NCBI RefSeq assembly: GCF_028389875.1
Contig: NC_084671.1
Coordinates: forward strand, 24,707,083-24,771,082
DNA length: 64,000 bases
Reading direction: 5' to 3'
Origin: Rhea pennata
Taxonomy: Eukaryota; Chordata; Aves; Rheiformes; Rheidae
Under the pieces are notes generated by a model. That model saw only the letters and a list, made by a program, of their open reading frames with translations. It made no database searches and was not told the origin of the DNA. A program made the position numbers and the translations under genes. Shown here piece by piece: positions 11,537 through 23,120 of the stretch; position 1 is the stretch's first letter, and every line of letters begins with the position of its first letter.

Positions 11537-14500
11537 GTACGGCCGGGCGGGGGGCGGCGGGGCCGCGCCGCGCCGGGGGCGACGCTGACGGACGCTCTCT
11601 GCCCGCAGAGTCGCCGTGCTGCTGGAGCAGCCGCGCGGGTTCCGCCGGGCGCGGCCCCGCGCCGAGGATCCGCGCGGTGCCGGTGCTGAGGCGCAGCCCG
11701 GCCCCCCGCCGCCGCCGCCACCGCGGCGCAGCCTCTGCCCCCCGCCGCAGCAGCCGCCGGCCCGCGCCCGCCGCCCCTCGCCCGGGCGCCTCGTGAAGCC
11801 GCTGGTCTTCGCCGTCGGGGTAAGGGCGGCGCGGGGGGAGGAGGGGCGGGGGGCGCCTAACGGACGGTAACGGTCGGCGGTAACGGTCGGCGGGTAACGG
11901 TCACGGCCGGGTTTGACGTGCGCGATGCCGCCCAGTTCACAGGCTGCGCCTTCGGCTCCGCGGCCATCTGGCAGTACGAGTCGCTGAAATCTCGGGTGCA
12001 GACGTACTTCGAGGAAGCTCGGGCGGACTGGATGGATAAGATACGACCTCAGAAAAGAGGGGACTTCAGGAAGCAGGTATGCGGAAGGACGCCGAGCCTG
12101 CGGGCACCCGGCGGCGCAGCGTGGGAGCTGGACACGGGACTCCCCGCTGCTTTTAAGACTGGATGGACACAGTTGCATGCCTAGATCCCTCTAGCACCGT
12201 TTGTGCCAGCGATGATTGTCCCGTTTATTTCGGACTTGGGGAAATAATAGATTCTCAGCGCATTATAGCACCTGTATTTCACTTAAATGAAATCTAAAAC
12301 AATTATTTCTAGGAAACTAACTTACAATATTACTGCAAAAGCGATATTGGAAAAAAGTTTGTCTTCACAGGCACAGATAAAAAGCATTTACGCCCAGAGA
12401 TAAAGAGAGAGAGATCAGTAATAGTTGATCTAAAATAGCTACCTTTGGTTTTTCACTATATTAAAAAAATAATAACTGTTTATCAGTAGTGTTAAAAGCA
12501 AACATGAGGTCCCAAAGGTGATGTATTTAGATTAAATTCTGACCTTTAAACATAAAATTTATTGTTTAATCTTCTGGCTGCTGAGTGTTTTACTTTCATG
12601 TTTTCAGCTATTAGAAATCTGAGGATTTAAAGAGCTTTTTTCTTAATGAAAGCAGACATTTCCATGCCAATGCTTCACTTCAGAATCTGGACAGTAAGAA
12701 TTAAGCCCTATAAGACTTGCAACCAATTTATTTGGCATCATAGAAAGTACTTTTTTTTGATTAACTATATATAAAGATGTGTTTTACGCTTATTTCAAGG
12801 TTATTGCTCTGGCTTATGGTAGACTAGGCCTGGTTTCTCATTCTGGTCTGCCTTTCCAAGGGAAGGAGGGCTGACTGTGCAGCTGGGGAATGCTGGTGTC
12901 CTAGGGGAGACATCTGTTTCTTTAGTTTGAATTGGGCATACTGTGGTGGTACTTTTCACATGGACATGCTCTCCTGCATGGTGTCTGTGAAGTGCTGGTG
13001 AGATCATGGCTGCCCAACAATGATATTTTGAAATAATTTCACTTTTAAACTTTTGCTTTCCTTCTAAACATGAAAGTCCGCTGGATTCTGACTAGCTATC
13101 CAAAACCAAAGTAGGACTACCCTGTTGCTAATAGGCTTAAATTCCCAAACCCTGTCTTCACCTGTAAGTTCTATTTATAAAATTTCAGGATCCCCCTAAA
13201 GCTTCTGAGGGCATTCTGCCAGTTGTATTATAGACAATTCACCTTGGTTTATTAAAAGGCTTGGTAGGAAATAACTGGTATCTGGATCCTGTGCCAGAGA
13301 ATTAAAAAAAAAAAATGAATTGCTTACTTTAATACCATGGAGTGAGTAGATTGCTTTGTACACTCCCCACTCCAACACACACACACAACCTGCAGCTAAC
13401 TTATATAACATTATCTTCTTCAATTTGTTGGAAGGTTATGGCACTAACAATTAAAATATTTATCTAAACTGCTTCTAGAAGTTTAAAGAGGAGGAAAAAT
13501 TTATCTGTGGGCTGACTGCCCTCAAAATAAAATTTTTCAGGGGTTTTAAACTTGAAGGAGGGCTGGGTGAGCAGGATGCAAGAGGGAATGAATTCCACAA
13601 CTTGTGAGCCAACTCTGCCAAAAGTGATCCTGGCACAAGAGTGGAATCTCTGAAAGGTGGGTGGTGTGAAATTAGATAGCTTTAGGATGAGGCTTCATCC
13701 AGGCAGGGTTAATGCTTGCTTCGGCTAATCTGCTAACTTAAGAATTACGAGCTAAATCCTTGTTTAATGTAGGCAGATGTGACCCAAAGAGTTATGCAGA
13801 GTGGTACAACTCCGCTCTGTTTTAAGACTCTTCATCTATGTTTGGATAGAGTAGAAGCAGGGTAGCTAACTACTTTTGAGAAAGAAATATCAATTTCAAA
13901 AGCTAAATCAGTAAAAAATAAATAAAATTTTGAAACTGTTTTACGTAACATTTTCAAAAGGAACGCTTTCTAGTCTTAGAAAGATAGAGCTTCACATGAG
14001 TATTTCTGAAATGGCAAATACAGTGTTGTGGCATTGATGAATACCACTTCTGTTCCAGGTTAACAGGTGGTGGAGTAGCCTGACTGAGGGTCAGCGGACT
14101 GTGACAGGTTTGTGTTAGCTTACAAGTATTAGACATTCACAGGAAGAGAAATATGGCAAACAGGTACAGTATGTTACAACAGATGGCTTTCATACCATGT
14201 TTAAGTCACTAGGCACAATGCATGTATAAACTTACACCTGCAGATACACTATTTCTGCTACATTTCCTTCTTACAAAACATTTTTGCCAGCATTAAAAAA
14301 AAAATTGCTGTTCATTTGTGTGGGGGATCATGAAGGAGTATCTAGAATCCTCCCTGTACAACATTTCTTACTCAGGAACTGTGGAAAAACAGCCAGTGCT
14401 TTTTAGAAGGAATATGAGCTAATTATGTACTACTTGTTTGTGGGCAATTCTGTAAGTGCTATCTTGAAAGGCTCTGTAGACATGAGGTGTCCCTAAAGTG

Positions 14501-17500
14501 AATTACTTTCTCATCCAGCATAGATTGACTAGAGTTATATAGACCACTAAGTAAAGTGGCTCTTACCACCACAGAGGGGAATGTTGTGTATTTATTGCAT
14601 TCTTTCAGTGACACATGGGAATGAAATTTCCTGTTACTATTTTGCTATTTTACATAGTGTTGCGAATAAGAACTGCTCTCTTATCCCTTCTCTCTTATCC
14701 CTTCTCTCTATGGATCATATCTATCATGAGATTTCAAGTGGTGTTTTGTTAACCAGGCAAAACTACATCATAACAATAGAGAGGTACATAAGAACTTGAT
14801 TCAAATCCAGATAAAGGAGCTGAGCCATATCCTGTGTTATAAAATCTACATTATTTCCTGAATATATATTATTAGCAGGTTACAAGAAATAATGTTAGAG
14901 TTTAAGTAACTTCCTGATGTCATTTACTTGTCTGCATAACTTTTTAAGAAAAAAACCCAATGCTTTCAGGTACACCTCACCATCTAGTTCATTTTACATA
15001 CAGTATTTTAGCTGGTAAATCTCGAGCCATTCAGATACTTGCCCTTGACTGCTATAACAAAGTTGAGCTGAGTGTATTGTAATATCTTGGTTGAGCCACA
15101 GGGAAAATATTTTCTCTTGTAAAAGATCATTGTGGAATAGGATTGGAGTGTCAAAAAATAGGGTCTAAATTTTGGGTTTACAACTTAGGCATCATAGTTT
15201 TTTTCCACAATTTTTGCATTGTATTGCAAACTTCAAGTAGAGAATAATTATGTAGTATTTAATGTCCTTTAAGGGAAGCACCATTATTTCTCCCTTCAAT
15301 GTTTCTAGCTATTATAAAACATTTTAAATACACAAATGCTTTGATAGGAAAGATGCTTTAAAAAATCACATTAATTTTGTATCATTCTAATTCTACTTAT
15401 TTGCACTACTACTTAAACTAAAATTAGGTCAGAATAAACAGCTGTGTAGTAAAAAGCTGGGCATTTGCTATCTCCCAATGTTGACAATCCCTGAGCCATG
15501 ACAAATGAGCTTTGTGTGCTTGATCTCAAACCAGTATCTTTACAAGTCCCTCCCCCCAAAAAATCAGACCTCCCCAGGAGATGAAGAGGGTGTGTACTGC
15601 ATGTTTGTGTGGTTCCCCCATGCTCTGCCCCTCCAAGCGCAGTTAAACTTCACAAATCTTGCCTGGAATGCAGTTGTGCAGCAAACGGAGTGGTAATAAC
15701 TGGGAATAAGCAGCTAGAGAGGCAAAAAATGGGACCTGCTAAGTTGGCTCTTCTTCTGTTGGCTCTGCAGTGGAATGTTTGAAGGCATTGCCTGAATGCC
15801 TTCAGTACAGATTTCCTGGACTGTTGTATTTAATACAATGTATGTTAAGATAAAAGTTTATAAGTAAAATAAAGTAAGTGATATTTCTAAAAAAAGATTT
15901 TCATCATATACTTATAGCTTCCTGTATTTCTCTTTACTTTTTCTAAACTCCACAAAATGAAAAGTAGATGCCGCTTATAATGGAATAGTGAAGAAAATGC
16001 ATGATTCTTATAAGCATACTTTTGCACACTGCTTTCTCATATGCATTACTGCATGTAACATTGATATTTTGTTTTTGTACTGTCTTTTCTTCTTAATAGG
16101 TATTATAGCTGCAAATGCCTTTGTATTCTGTTTATGGAGGTTGCCTGCTATGCGACGGATTATGTTTACATATTTCACCTCAGATCCCTCCTCCAGTAAG
16201 TGAACTGTAATGACTTATCTACATTGGGATATAATAGAACATCTGATTATACTGTCAAAATTCAGGATGGCTGCTTTGCTTGTAAGTCATGTAGCAGCAA
16301 GTAAGTTCTCAGTTAGGTAGAAACGCTTCAGTTTGTCTAGGCAGGAAAAGCTTTGAGGGAAGAACGTTACAAATAATTAATCTGATTTTTTGAAGAAAAA
16401 AATTGTCAACACTGTTACCTGCTGTCTGGTCTTTTACTGCATTCAGTGGGATGCAGCTTCTGCTTTTGTAGGAATGAGGGGGCACTTAGTTGGTATCCTA
16501 TTGATACCAACCCCTACTGCTTTCCTGAACAGAATGCTAATCATCCTAGACTTTGGGGAAGAGGAAAAGAAATGCTACTGTGTAATTCTATTTTAAAAAA
16601 AAGTTTTGAATGTGATTTTTTTCTTAATGTTCTGGGAGATGCAGATAAAAACTGTTACAGGTCACTTGCATGTGTACTTTTGTCATTAGACAAGCATTAA
16701 TCTGTTACGCACAGAGCCCTTGTTGCAGAGCTGGCTTTTGGATTGCACGAAGCAAACCTCAGCTTTCATTATGTGTGAAATGCTTAGAAGAGGCTAACTT
16801 AGGAAAGCAAGTTACTAGAATTTAAAGGCAGAACAGTTAGCTTTCATTTCCACAGTGGAAAGGAGGATTAAAAGGATGAGACAAACATGCCTTGGGAGAG
16901 CAGCATCTGCTATCCTCTGATTTCTGCAGAAGCGGAAGCTAAATGGTTTCCCTTCCACAACCCCTAAGCTAAAACCCCAAATCTGATAATCAGTATGCTC
17001 TACAGCTCCCAAAAAATTCCCCTTTAAAACAGTGCTGACCTTTCAACCTACTAATTCGCTTTTTTATTTTCCAGGCTACTATCTCAGTAAGGAGAGCTAG
17101 TAGCTTTTTGAAAAAAAAAAATAACTTTCCCTTGAGTCTATCTCTATAGCAAAAATATTTTTATATAATGTTCATATATTAAAAATTTTACACCATATAC
17201 ATATAGAAATCTATTTTGCACTTTTAAAAGCATAGAAGTATCTTAAGATAGAATTTTGTGTAAAACACCCTGGTAAAGCATTTTCTGTAGGGAGTTAAGA
17301 CTTCTTAAAGCAGCTGTTTGTGTAGCTTGCATTATCTCTAGGGTACTTGTTCTGCTTTTCAACAAGTATTGCACAGGATTAGAAACTTGTTACATTTCAG
17401 TTTTTATTACCACCAGTTTATAATATCTCTTTCTAGTCTGCATGATGTGTAAGCTAACACAGGTCGAAACACTGACTTTATTTTTCATTTACTGTTTTTC

Positions 17501-20500
17501 TCTCTTGTAGGAGCCCTGTGTTCTCCCATGCTGCTCTCTACATTTAGTCACTTCTCTCTTTTCCACATGGCAGCAAATATGTATGTTTTATGGAGTTTTT
17601 CCACCAGCATAGTCTCTCTTCTGGGATGCGAGCAGTTCATAGCAGTGTATCTTTCTGCTGGTAATGTTAAATATGTATATTTACAACATTGCAAAAGTAT
17701 GTATTTTTGCAAGTAAAATGTGTGCAGGATTAATAAATGTATTTATGGTGACAGATAGTAACTCTTCAGTCCCACACATTGCTAACTATAGTGCTTATTT
17801 GCTGTCATACAGAAATTTGATCACTTTAGGATACTGCGCTTTAAAATAGCATGAAAGTACAAGTATCTGGTTTAAAAGCATGCTTAGTTGCCAAAATAAA
17901 ATAGCTTCTAGTACAGAATTATAGGAGATTCCTGAAAAAAGATGACTATTTTCAAAGTTAAGAAGAAGGGAAGAAAAAAAAAAGTACAGTACTGTGCTAG
18001 CTTCTTTAGGAAAGTATGCAAATAACATTGTTATGCTTTCTGACTCTTGTCTGACATGGTTTCTAATAGTAACTTTTCTTTTCTAGGGGTTATCTCCACT
18101 TTTGTCAGTTATGTTGCTAAAATGGCTACTGGAAGATTTGAACCATCCCTCGGAGCTGTGAGTATCTCAAAATACAAGAGACCTTACTGCATTTCAAAAG
18201 TCATTTTCAAAGCTTGCTGTATTCTTCAGCCTGCTTAGAAATATCAAGGAAATTGTGGATAGTAGAGAATAGGAAGGGTTACTGACAAGTAACCAGCCAG
18301 TGATTCCTTTGCAAGAACTGGGCTGTTCCTCAAACAATCTAATTCTTTCACCAGCAGCCAAAACTAGTACTGCTTAATGTTAATGGGTTGTAAGTGAGTA
18401 CTCAGCAGCAGGACCTCTTGTCACTGAGCAGATGGTTCTGTTCTATAACTTACTTCATAGAATATTATTGCATTATGGTGCCTCACAGTCTTTGCTAATG
18501 GAAAATAAAATGCTTTTGAAAGAAATCATGCAATTCAGACAGTCAAAATCAGCAAGCAATACTAACGGAAGCTGTAAGGAATACTGCTTTTTTTCTTTTT
18601 TTTTTTTTCTTTTAATCCTTCCTTTCTGCACTACTACTGCCAGAAGTCTCACAGTTTTCAGGATAATGAGGCAAGCTGAGGAGGTGTTTTAGTTGTCTGT
18701 TCAAGTATTTATAGAGTTTTAGAATGTTTTAAAGTACTTATCTTGCTGTAAGTTTTAAATCAACCTAGTCATTTGCCAAATTTTACAGGCTTCTTAACTT
18801 GTTTTAACAAATAACTTTGTTAGAAACCAAGAATCTGGCTCTTGTTTTTCAAATAGAATGAGCAACTTATTGGCCAGTTTGTAAGTTTGAATTTCTGGAA
18901 GTGCAATGTGTTTTTCCTTTATCCTGTGAATAAACTATGTCTGGAGTAAGATATTTTTCATTAGCGTTACTGATCAAATCTTACTGAAATTGCCACATGT
19001 ATTAATTTACTGTATTCACAGCTTTTTTTCATGGATGTGAAAGCCTGCGGCCAGTTTAGCACAGACCAGGGATTTACGCACGTATTTGACAAAGAATTTC
19101 CTGCCCTTCTATTCCTTTTTTGTTTGATCAAATCAACATCTTAGATAAAGGGACTAAGTCTGAAGCTTCCATCAATGTGTATGTATATTTCTAGGGTTTA
19201 CTGGAAAAATAATAGTTATCTTAATTTTTTAAAATTTCTTGATTGTTAGAGGTCACAGCCTCTGAGGTATTTTTTCAGTATTTATAGCTTCAGCTATTGC
19301 AATTAAGTAATGGTATCTTGTTTTATTTTTGTTCACACTTTTTCCATGCTGCTTTGTACTTTGAGACTTATCAGAGGACTGCTTTTGAAAGTGAAATCCA
19401 AGAGGAAGATAGGTTCACGTGCAGAAAAATAAAGTTTCCCTTATGTAATATCTCAGCTAACTTTCATGTATTTTAATTTACAGTCGGGAGCTATAATGAC
19501 TGTCCTTGCAGCTGTGTGTACAAAGATGCCAGAAGCAAAGCTAGCCATCATTTTTCTTCCAATGTTTACATTTACAGCAGGAAGCGTAAGTGCATTTGAA
19601 CTTTGCACAAATCCTATGCTTAAAACACTTTCCTTATGCCTCAGCAGTAGCTGAACATGTGTCCTCACCTGTGTTTCTAAGCTATCAAGTTTATCTTTAA
19701 AAGAATACAAGAACATGGAAGTCCTGAATACTGGATTGAATTGTTGCAGTCTAGCATGGTCACTTATCCAAGCATATAGTCAATTTAGAATTATTCTAAA
19801 TTCCATCTTCTGTGGGTCTGTTTCAGAACAGATACTTCAAGAGGAAAGAAAGGGAGAGAGAGGGACTTAGGGGTTTGCTGACAGAGGAAATGTGTGCACA
19901 CTTTGCTTTAACCTAATGTCTTTCTGGTGCATGATATTTTTGTATAAATAGCAGCTGTTACAGACTAACCTCTGATACCTAGATTCTCTTTTTGGTGAAA
20001 ACTGGTCAGGAACATGGAAAGAGTTTCACTTGCCAAGGGAATTTCAGTTTTTGCCCATTGCCTTTTGTCTTGTTGCATGGGACAACTGAAAGGAGTTTAG
20101 CCCTATCCCCATGACACCCTCCATTATCACATTAATTCTATTGGTGTCTTGAAATGAGACATTTAGTAAAATCTTGCATGACTATAATTCTGGTGGTTTG
20201 CCTCTGACTAATGGAAGGTGGTACACCTGATACTGTTTCTTACCATGTCTGTAGCTGCTTGTATACATATTTTGACAGAATGGTACAACTCGGTAAAGAC
20301 TCAGTCTGTTTTGAAAGAAATTTTAAAACAACTTTGATTTAAAAGTTTTGGGAGGATTTTTGAACAACATACTTGCTCTGTGCTACTCTATAAAGCTTTC
20401 TTACTATTGCCATTAGATACTGTGGCTCATCCTGTCTATTCTGTGACTTTTTCCTTTCCAGGCTTTAAAAGCCATAATTGCATTCGACACTGCAGGGCTC

Positions 20501-22701
20501 GCTCTGGGCTGGAGACTTTTTGACCATGCTGCACATCTTGGAGGAGCTCTATTTGGAATGTAAGTTTGTATCTACTGTTTTGGATAACTGATACAACAGG
20601 GGATATTCAAATTCCTCCTATGCAAGCTCAGCCTGTATTTTTCCCTCTTTTCTTCCTCTTAGCCTAATTTTCAAAAAAAAAGAAAGAGAAAAAAAACAGT
20701 GGTATCTTAAGTAGGACTGAGGACAATTCACTGTTATCTTTGTGGTGCCATTAAACTGTGTGGCAATGCTGCTAACCCATGCTTAGAACTGCAAAGAATT
20801 GATCTGAATTGGCTTAGAATAATAGACTTGATATCCAATTATCCTGTCACTACAACCTGGGCTGGCTGACTGTCTCTGTCCTGCTCTCCCCAGCACACTG
20901 GAGAGAGCTGCAAGAGAGAAAGAATTCTCACAAAACAGAGTGGGCAAATTAAAAAAATCTTTTGACTTACTCAGCTAAGACAAAGCTCCTATGTCCCAAT
21001 GTTATCTCTAATTACCAATTTAGAGAGAGCTATTGAGTGAGCATAGGTTCAGGCCAAATTACTTTGAACAGCTTCTGTAGTTTTAGTGTTGCGCTGCTCT
21101 TATCTTTGTGTGGAGTCTTCAGGGCCTTTCCTAATTGGGGAGAACCAGTAGAAATCATTTTGTAGAAAACAATTCTGCATTGTTCGGTGTTTGAACTATG
21201 TAACTTAATGAGTTTCTCCCTTAATCTCACTAACGGTTGTCTAACACAAATATGAACAGCTAAGAACATTTTTAAACATAACTTAAAGCCTGCTTGACAC
21301 TTAACTCTGCCAACTAATGAATTTAAAGCTTTTTACAGTAACTTTCCCAATGAGTTTGTCCTGTAACTACCTTACCAAGGCATCCAGGACGCTGTGGAAG
21401 TTGGAAGAACATTGTTCCATCTTTCATAGCATTAGACAGTGCAGTGATTAACTACAGTTTTGGTTGCCTCAGCATGGCTATATGAAAGGTATAGTCTAAA
21501 AGAGTCAGAGCACTTGATTTGCTCTCTGAACTTTTTTTTGCCTCTGTTTACTAATTCTTGGCCTTGATGTTGGTAAGTTCTACTCCCCACAGCCTCCTTT
21601 ACTTTCTCTTGCTGTCACAAATGTTTTTAGTGTGGCCTTGCTGATTTGTGCCTGCTTTCCACTGTGATACATCTATATCATCTTATTCATTATAATACAG
21701 ATTCAGGTATTACTGAAATAGGTAAGCAGTTGTAGTAAAAATTTCCTTGAGTTACAGGTATCATTCTTCCTCACCTAGGTAAGTACACTTCCTGTTGAGT
21801 GATCGCTTGGGTCACTTCATCCTTAAACAAGGTCTTCATTTAGGTCATAGGTTGAATGAACAAATTTTTTTATTTATTGCCTCATAGACAATTGTCCACT
21901 TCAGAAAGCCACTGCGTGGCTTAATGTAGTGGCTAGTTTATCTAGCACTGACTGATGGCTCATACCAAAATGCTTTTATTCGAGACTTAGGTATGTTAGT
22001 GTGTGGGAGAACCTTTTAGCTATTTTCATGTGGTTCCTTCCTCTCCCACCTCTTTATCCTTTCCTTCATACTAACCTTCACTGCTTAATAACTTATAGTG
22101 ATGTTTGTATGTTTTTGTATAAATATAAGTTAAGCCAGAAAAACTTTTTTATAGGAGAAAACTCTCTTTGGATGGAGTGGCTCTTCAGTATGGGGTAATT
22201 TCAGTTATATTTAAATATAAGAAAAATACCTTTGAATTAATGCTGTCAGTAAGGATTAGCACAGGCAACATTGCTGTTTTAACAATTTGTTAAATGGAAA
22301 TAGCCTGCATCTTTAAGTAGGAATCACAAAAGCATGAAATTCAAGTGATTAAAACCACTCATTCTCAGGACTCACACAGCAAGAAAGTAAAGAGGTTGCT
22401 TACTAGGAGAAAAGAGAGCAAGTGGCTTACATGGCACTGATCAAAAACTTTCTTAAAACTTATTTCTACTACAGTTTATCCTGTCTTGTATTTTAAGCAT
22501 TCTAGTTATCTGCTTTCAGTGGTCAGCTTCTTCCTCAGATCGAGGGAGGAGCTGCAGTTAGTTTTAACTGCTGCTTTCTTTCTCAGGTGGTATGTGACAT
22601 ATGGCCATGAGCTTATATGGAAGAACAGAGAACCACTGGTGAAGGCTTGGCATGAAATGAGGACAAAGAACCCAGGAAAAGGAGGTGGAAGATCTAACTG
22701 A
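11490..22701 (+). CDS. PARL: PARL, mitochondrial rhomboid protease (10 coding exons)
   Basis: PARL is an intramembrane serine protease of the inner mitochondrial membrane. Known substrates include PINK1, PGAM5 and SMAC. Joined exons are 11490-11536, 11609-11819, 11936-12076, 14059-14107, 16100-16195, 17511-17660, 18087-18157, 19484-19585, 20462-20559 and 22587-22701. They give 1,080 nt (359 aa), compared with 379 in human, and phases agree at every junction. Residues 1-75 are an Arg/Pro-rich, poorly conserved targeting region. A PARL-specific first membrane helix spans about 79-98 and the rhomboid core about 150-330. The catalytic serine lies in GASG (S256, split across exons 7 and 8) and the histidine in HAAHLGG (H314). 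Their spacing of 58 residues equals that of human S277/H335. The exon 1-2 junction is the least certain because the N terminus diverges. Confidence 0.97.
11609..11819 (+). CDS. PARL: PARL exon 2
   Basis: Acceptor is CCCGCAG, donor GTAAGG, phase 0. Encodes [14 protein letters not shown], matching the GFRKAPRK region of other PARLs, then a proline-rich run ([11 protein letters not shown]) and the start of the first membrane helix ([10 protein letters not shown]). The proline-rich insert appears to be a product of the local GC-rich composition. Confidence 0.88.
11861..11903 (+). repeat. TAACGG minisatellite in PARL intron 2
   Basis: Inside the 116-bp second intron, a unit of about 13 bases (GGTAACGGTCGGC) recurs nearly tandemly and gives four TAACGG words. 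TAACGG fits the MYB-family consensus YAACKG. Function is not shown. Confidence 0.7.
11936..12076 (+). CDS. PARL: PARL exon 3
   Basis: 47 codons in phase 0 on both sides (acceptor CGCCCAG, donor GTATGC). Encodes [20 protein letters not shown], almost identical to mammalian PARL, then the matrix or intermembrane loop ending DFRKQ. Confidence 0.95.
12077..14058 (+). other. PARL intron 3
   Basis: About 2 kb of AT-rich intron with no recognisable feature. There is a short CA run near 13,374-13,386 and an A run near 13,303-13,314. Confidence 0.7.
14059..14107 (+). CDS. PARL: PARL exon 4 (49-nt microexon)
   Basis: Small exon between TTCCAG and GTTTGT encoding [16 protein letters not shown]. It aligns with the NKWWNNLSDGQRTVT segment just before the second membrane helix. 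It is too short to appear as an open frame but is required to keep the reading frame (it leaves one base of a glycine codon). Confidence 0.92.
14108..16099 (+). other. PARL intron 4
   Basis: About 2 kb of AT-rich intron. A 16-base CTCTTATCCCTTCTCT unit is duplicated in tandem near 14,677-14,708. Nothing else is recognised. Confidence 0.65.
16100..16195 (+). CDS. PARL: PARL exon 5
   Basis: Encodes the second membrane helix of [24 protein letters not shown], and the following YFTSDPSSS loop. Acceptor AATAG, donor GTAAGT, one base left over. Confidence 0.95.
16196..17510 (+). other. PARL intron 5
   Basis: 1.3 kb of AT-rich intron. No recognisable exon, repeat or RNA gene. Confidence 0.65.
17511..17660 (+). 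CDS. PARL: PARL exon 6 (rhomboid HxxxN-type segment)
   Basis: Encodes [28 protein letters not shown] and the following helix to YLSAG. The H-x3-N spacing in FHMAANMY is the conserved rhomboid motif that shapes the oxyanion site. Acceptor CTTGTAG, donor GTAATG. Confidence 0.96.
18087..18157 (+). CDS. PARL: PARL exon 7
   Basis: Encodes [24 protein letters not shown], the segment leading to the catalytic serine loop. The final GA is the first half of the GASG motif. Phase 0 at the GTGAGT donor. Confidence 0.95.
18158..19483 (+). other. PARL intron 7
   Basis: 1.3 kb of AT-rich intron with a T-rich run near 18,590-18,612. No other feature recognised. Confidence 0.65.
19484..19585 (+). CDS. PARL: PARL exon 8 (catalytic serine)
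   Basis: Begins with the nucleophile serine (S256 of the joined protein) in [19 protein letters not shown], followed by the helix [15 protein letters not shown]. Acceptor TTTACAG, donor GTAAGT, phase 0. Confidence 0.96.
19586..20461 (+). other. PARL intron 8
   Basis: 0.9 kb of intron with a short purine-rich patch (AAAGGGAGAGAGAGGGA) near 19,850. Nothing else recognised. Confidence 0.6.
20462..20559 (+). CDS. PARL: PARL exon 9 (catalytic histidine)
   Basis: Encodes [20 protein letters not shown] and then [13 protein letters not shown]314 in AHLGG is the general base of the serine-histidine dyad. Donor GTAAGT, leaving two bases; the junction codon becomes ATG (Met), where mammals have Ile. 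Confidence 0.96.
20560..22586 (+). other. PARL intron 9
   Basis: 2 kb of AT-rich intron, no recognisable exon or repeat. Confidence 0.65.
22587..22701 (+). CDS. PARL: PARL exon 10 with stop
   Basis: Encodes [20 protein letters not shown] and the Lys/Gly-rich C terminus ending GGGRSN, then TGA at 22699-22701. Acceptor TTTCTCAG. Confidence 0.96.
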
Positions 22702-22880
22702 TTCTAATCCTAGAGATTACTTGTGCCCAAGTGGTATATTACTTGAAGAGATGAGATTGAATTGGTTTTGAAGGCTGTTTGCTACTCCACATTAAGCCTC
22801 TCAGGAGCTGAAGTTTCTAATGTAAACTAGAGTTACAAAAATGCAAATCCATAGAAAATGAACTCTGACAAAGGTGGAAC

Positions 22881-22886
22881 AATAAA
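22881..22886 (+). terminator. PARL: PARL proximal poly(A) signal
   Basis: Canonical AATAAA about 180 bases after the PARL stop codon, followed by T-rich sequence. Confidence 0.6.
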
Positions 22887-23055
22887 GGTTTATATCCTAT
22901 AGCTTTTTAGGGTAACAGTGTACATTACCTTTTTATTAAAGTGGGAGTAAGAAAGTGTTCCAGTGGAGCACTGGAAACTCAATCAAAAAAAAAAAAATCT
23001 TCAAAATTTGGCACAACTTAGGAAGATAAGCAGTTGGAAAACCAAGGGAGTTAAT

Positions 23056-23120
23056 GGATCATTCATCCCCTGATGTCTTCCAGTCAAGGCTAGATGCTTT
23101 TATAAAAGGCATCTTTTAAA
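23056..23120 (+). repeat. old CR1-like fragment
   Basis: The words GTCAAGGCTAGATGC and TATAAAAGGCATCTTTTA resemble the 3' region of ancient amniote CR1 LINEs (AAGTCAAGGCTGGATGCC, followed by AAAGATATGCTTTA). The match is short and diverged. Confidence 0.45.

Larger units (their letters stand above)
10800..11930 (+). promoter_or_regulatory. PARL: PARL CpG-island promoter
   Basis: GC- and CpG-dense sequence without a TATA box surrounds the PARL start. It contains repeated ATGGCG cores at 11097, 11141, 11215, 11257, 11440 and 11490. Those at 11215, 11440 and 11490 read AACATGGCG or AAGATGGCGGC, the form bound by YY1. ETS-type CCGGAA sites occur near 11155, 11237 and 11456. YY1 and ETS (GABPA/NRF2) sites are common in housekeeping genes for mitochondrial proteins, which fits PARL. 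The transcription start is not determinable by eye but probably lies between about 11,100 and 11,450. Confidence 0.75.

Noticed and set aside
11252-12178. 308-codon minus-strand frame (with several plus-strand frames of 118-182 codons)
   Set aside because: All are shadows in the GC-rich PARL island; the real PARL exons 1-3 occupy this stretch in other frames.
14677-14708. Tandem copy of a 16-base CTCTTATCC-type unit
   Set aside because: Only two copies in an intron; ordinary slippage, not an array of interest.
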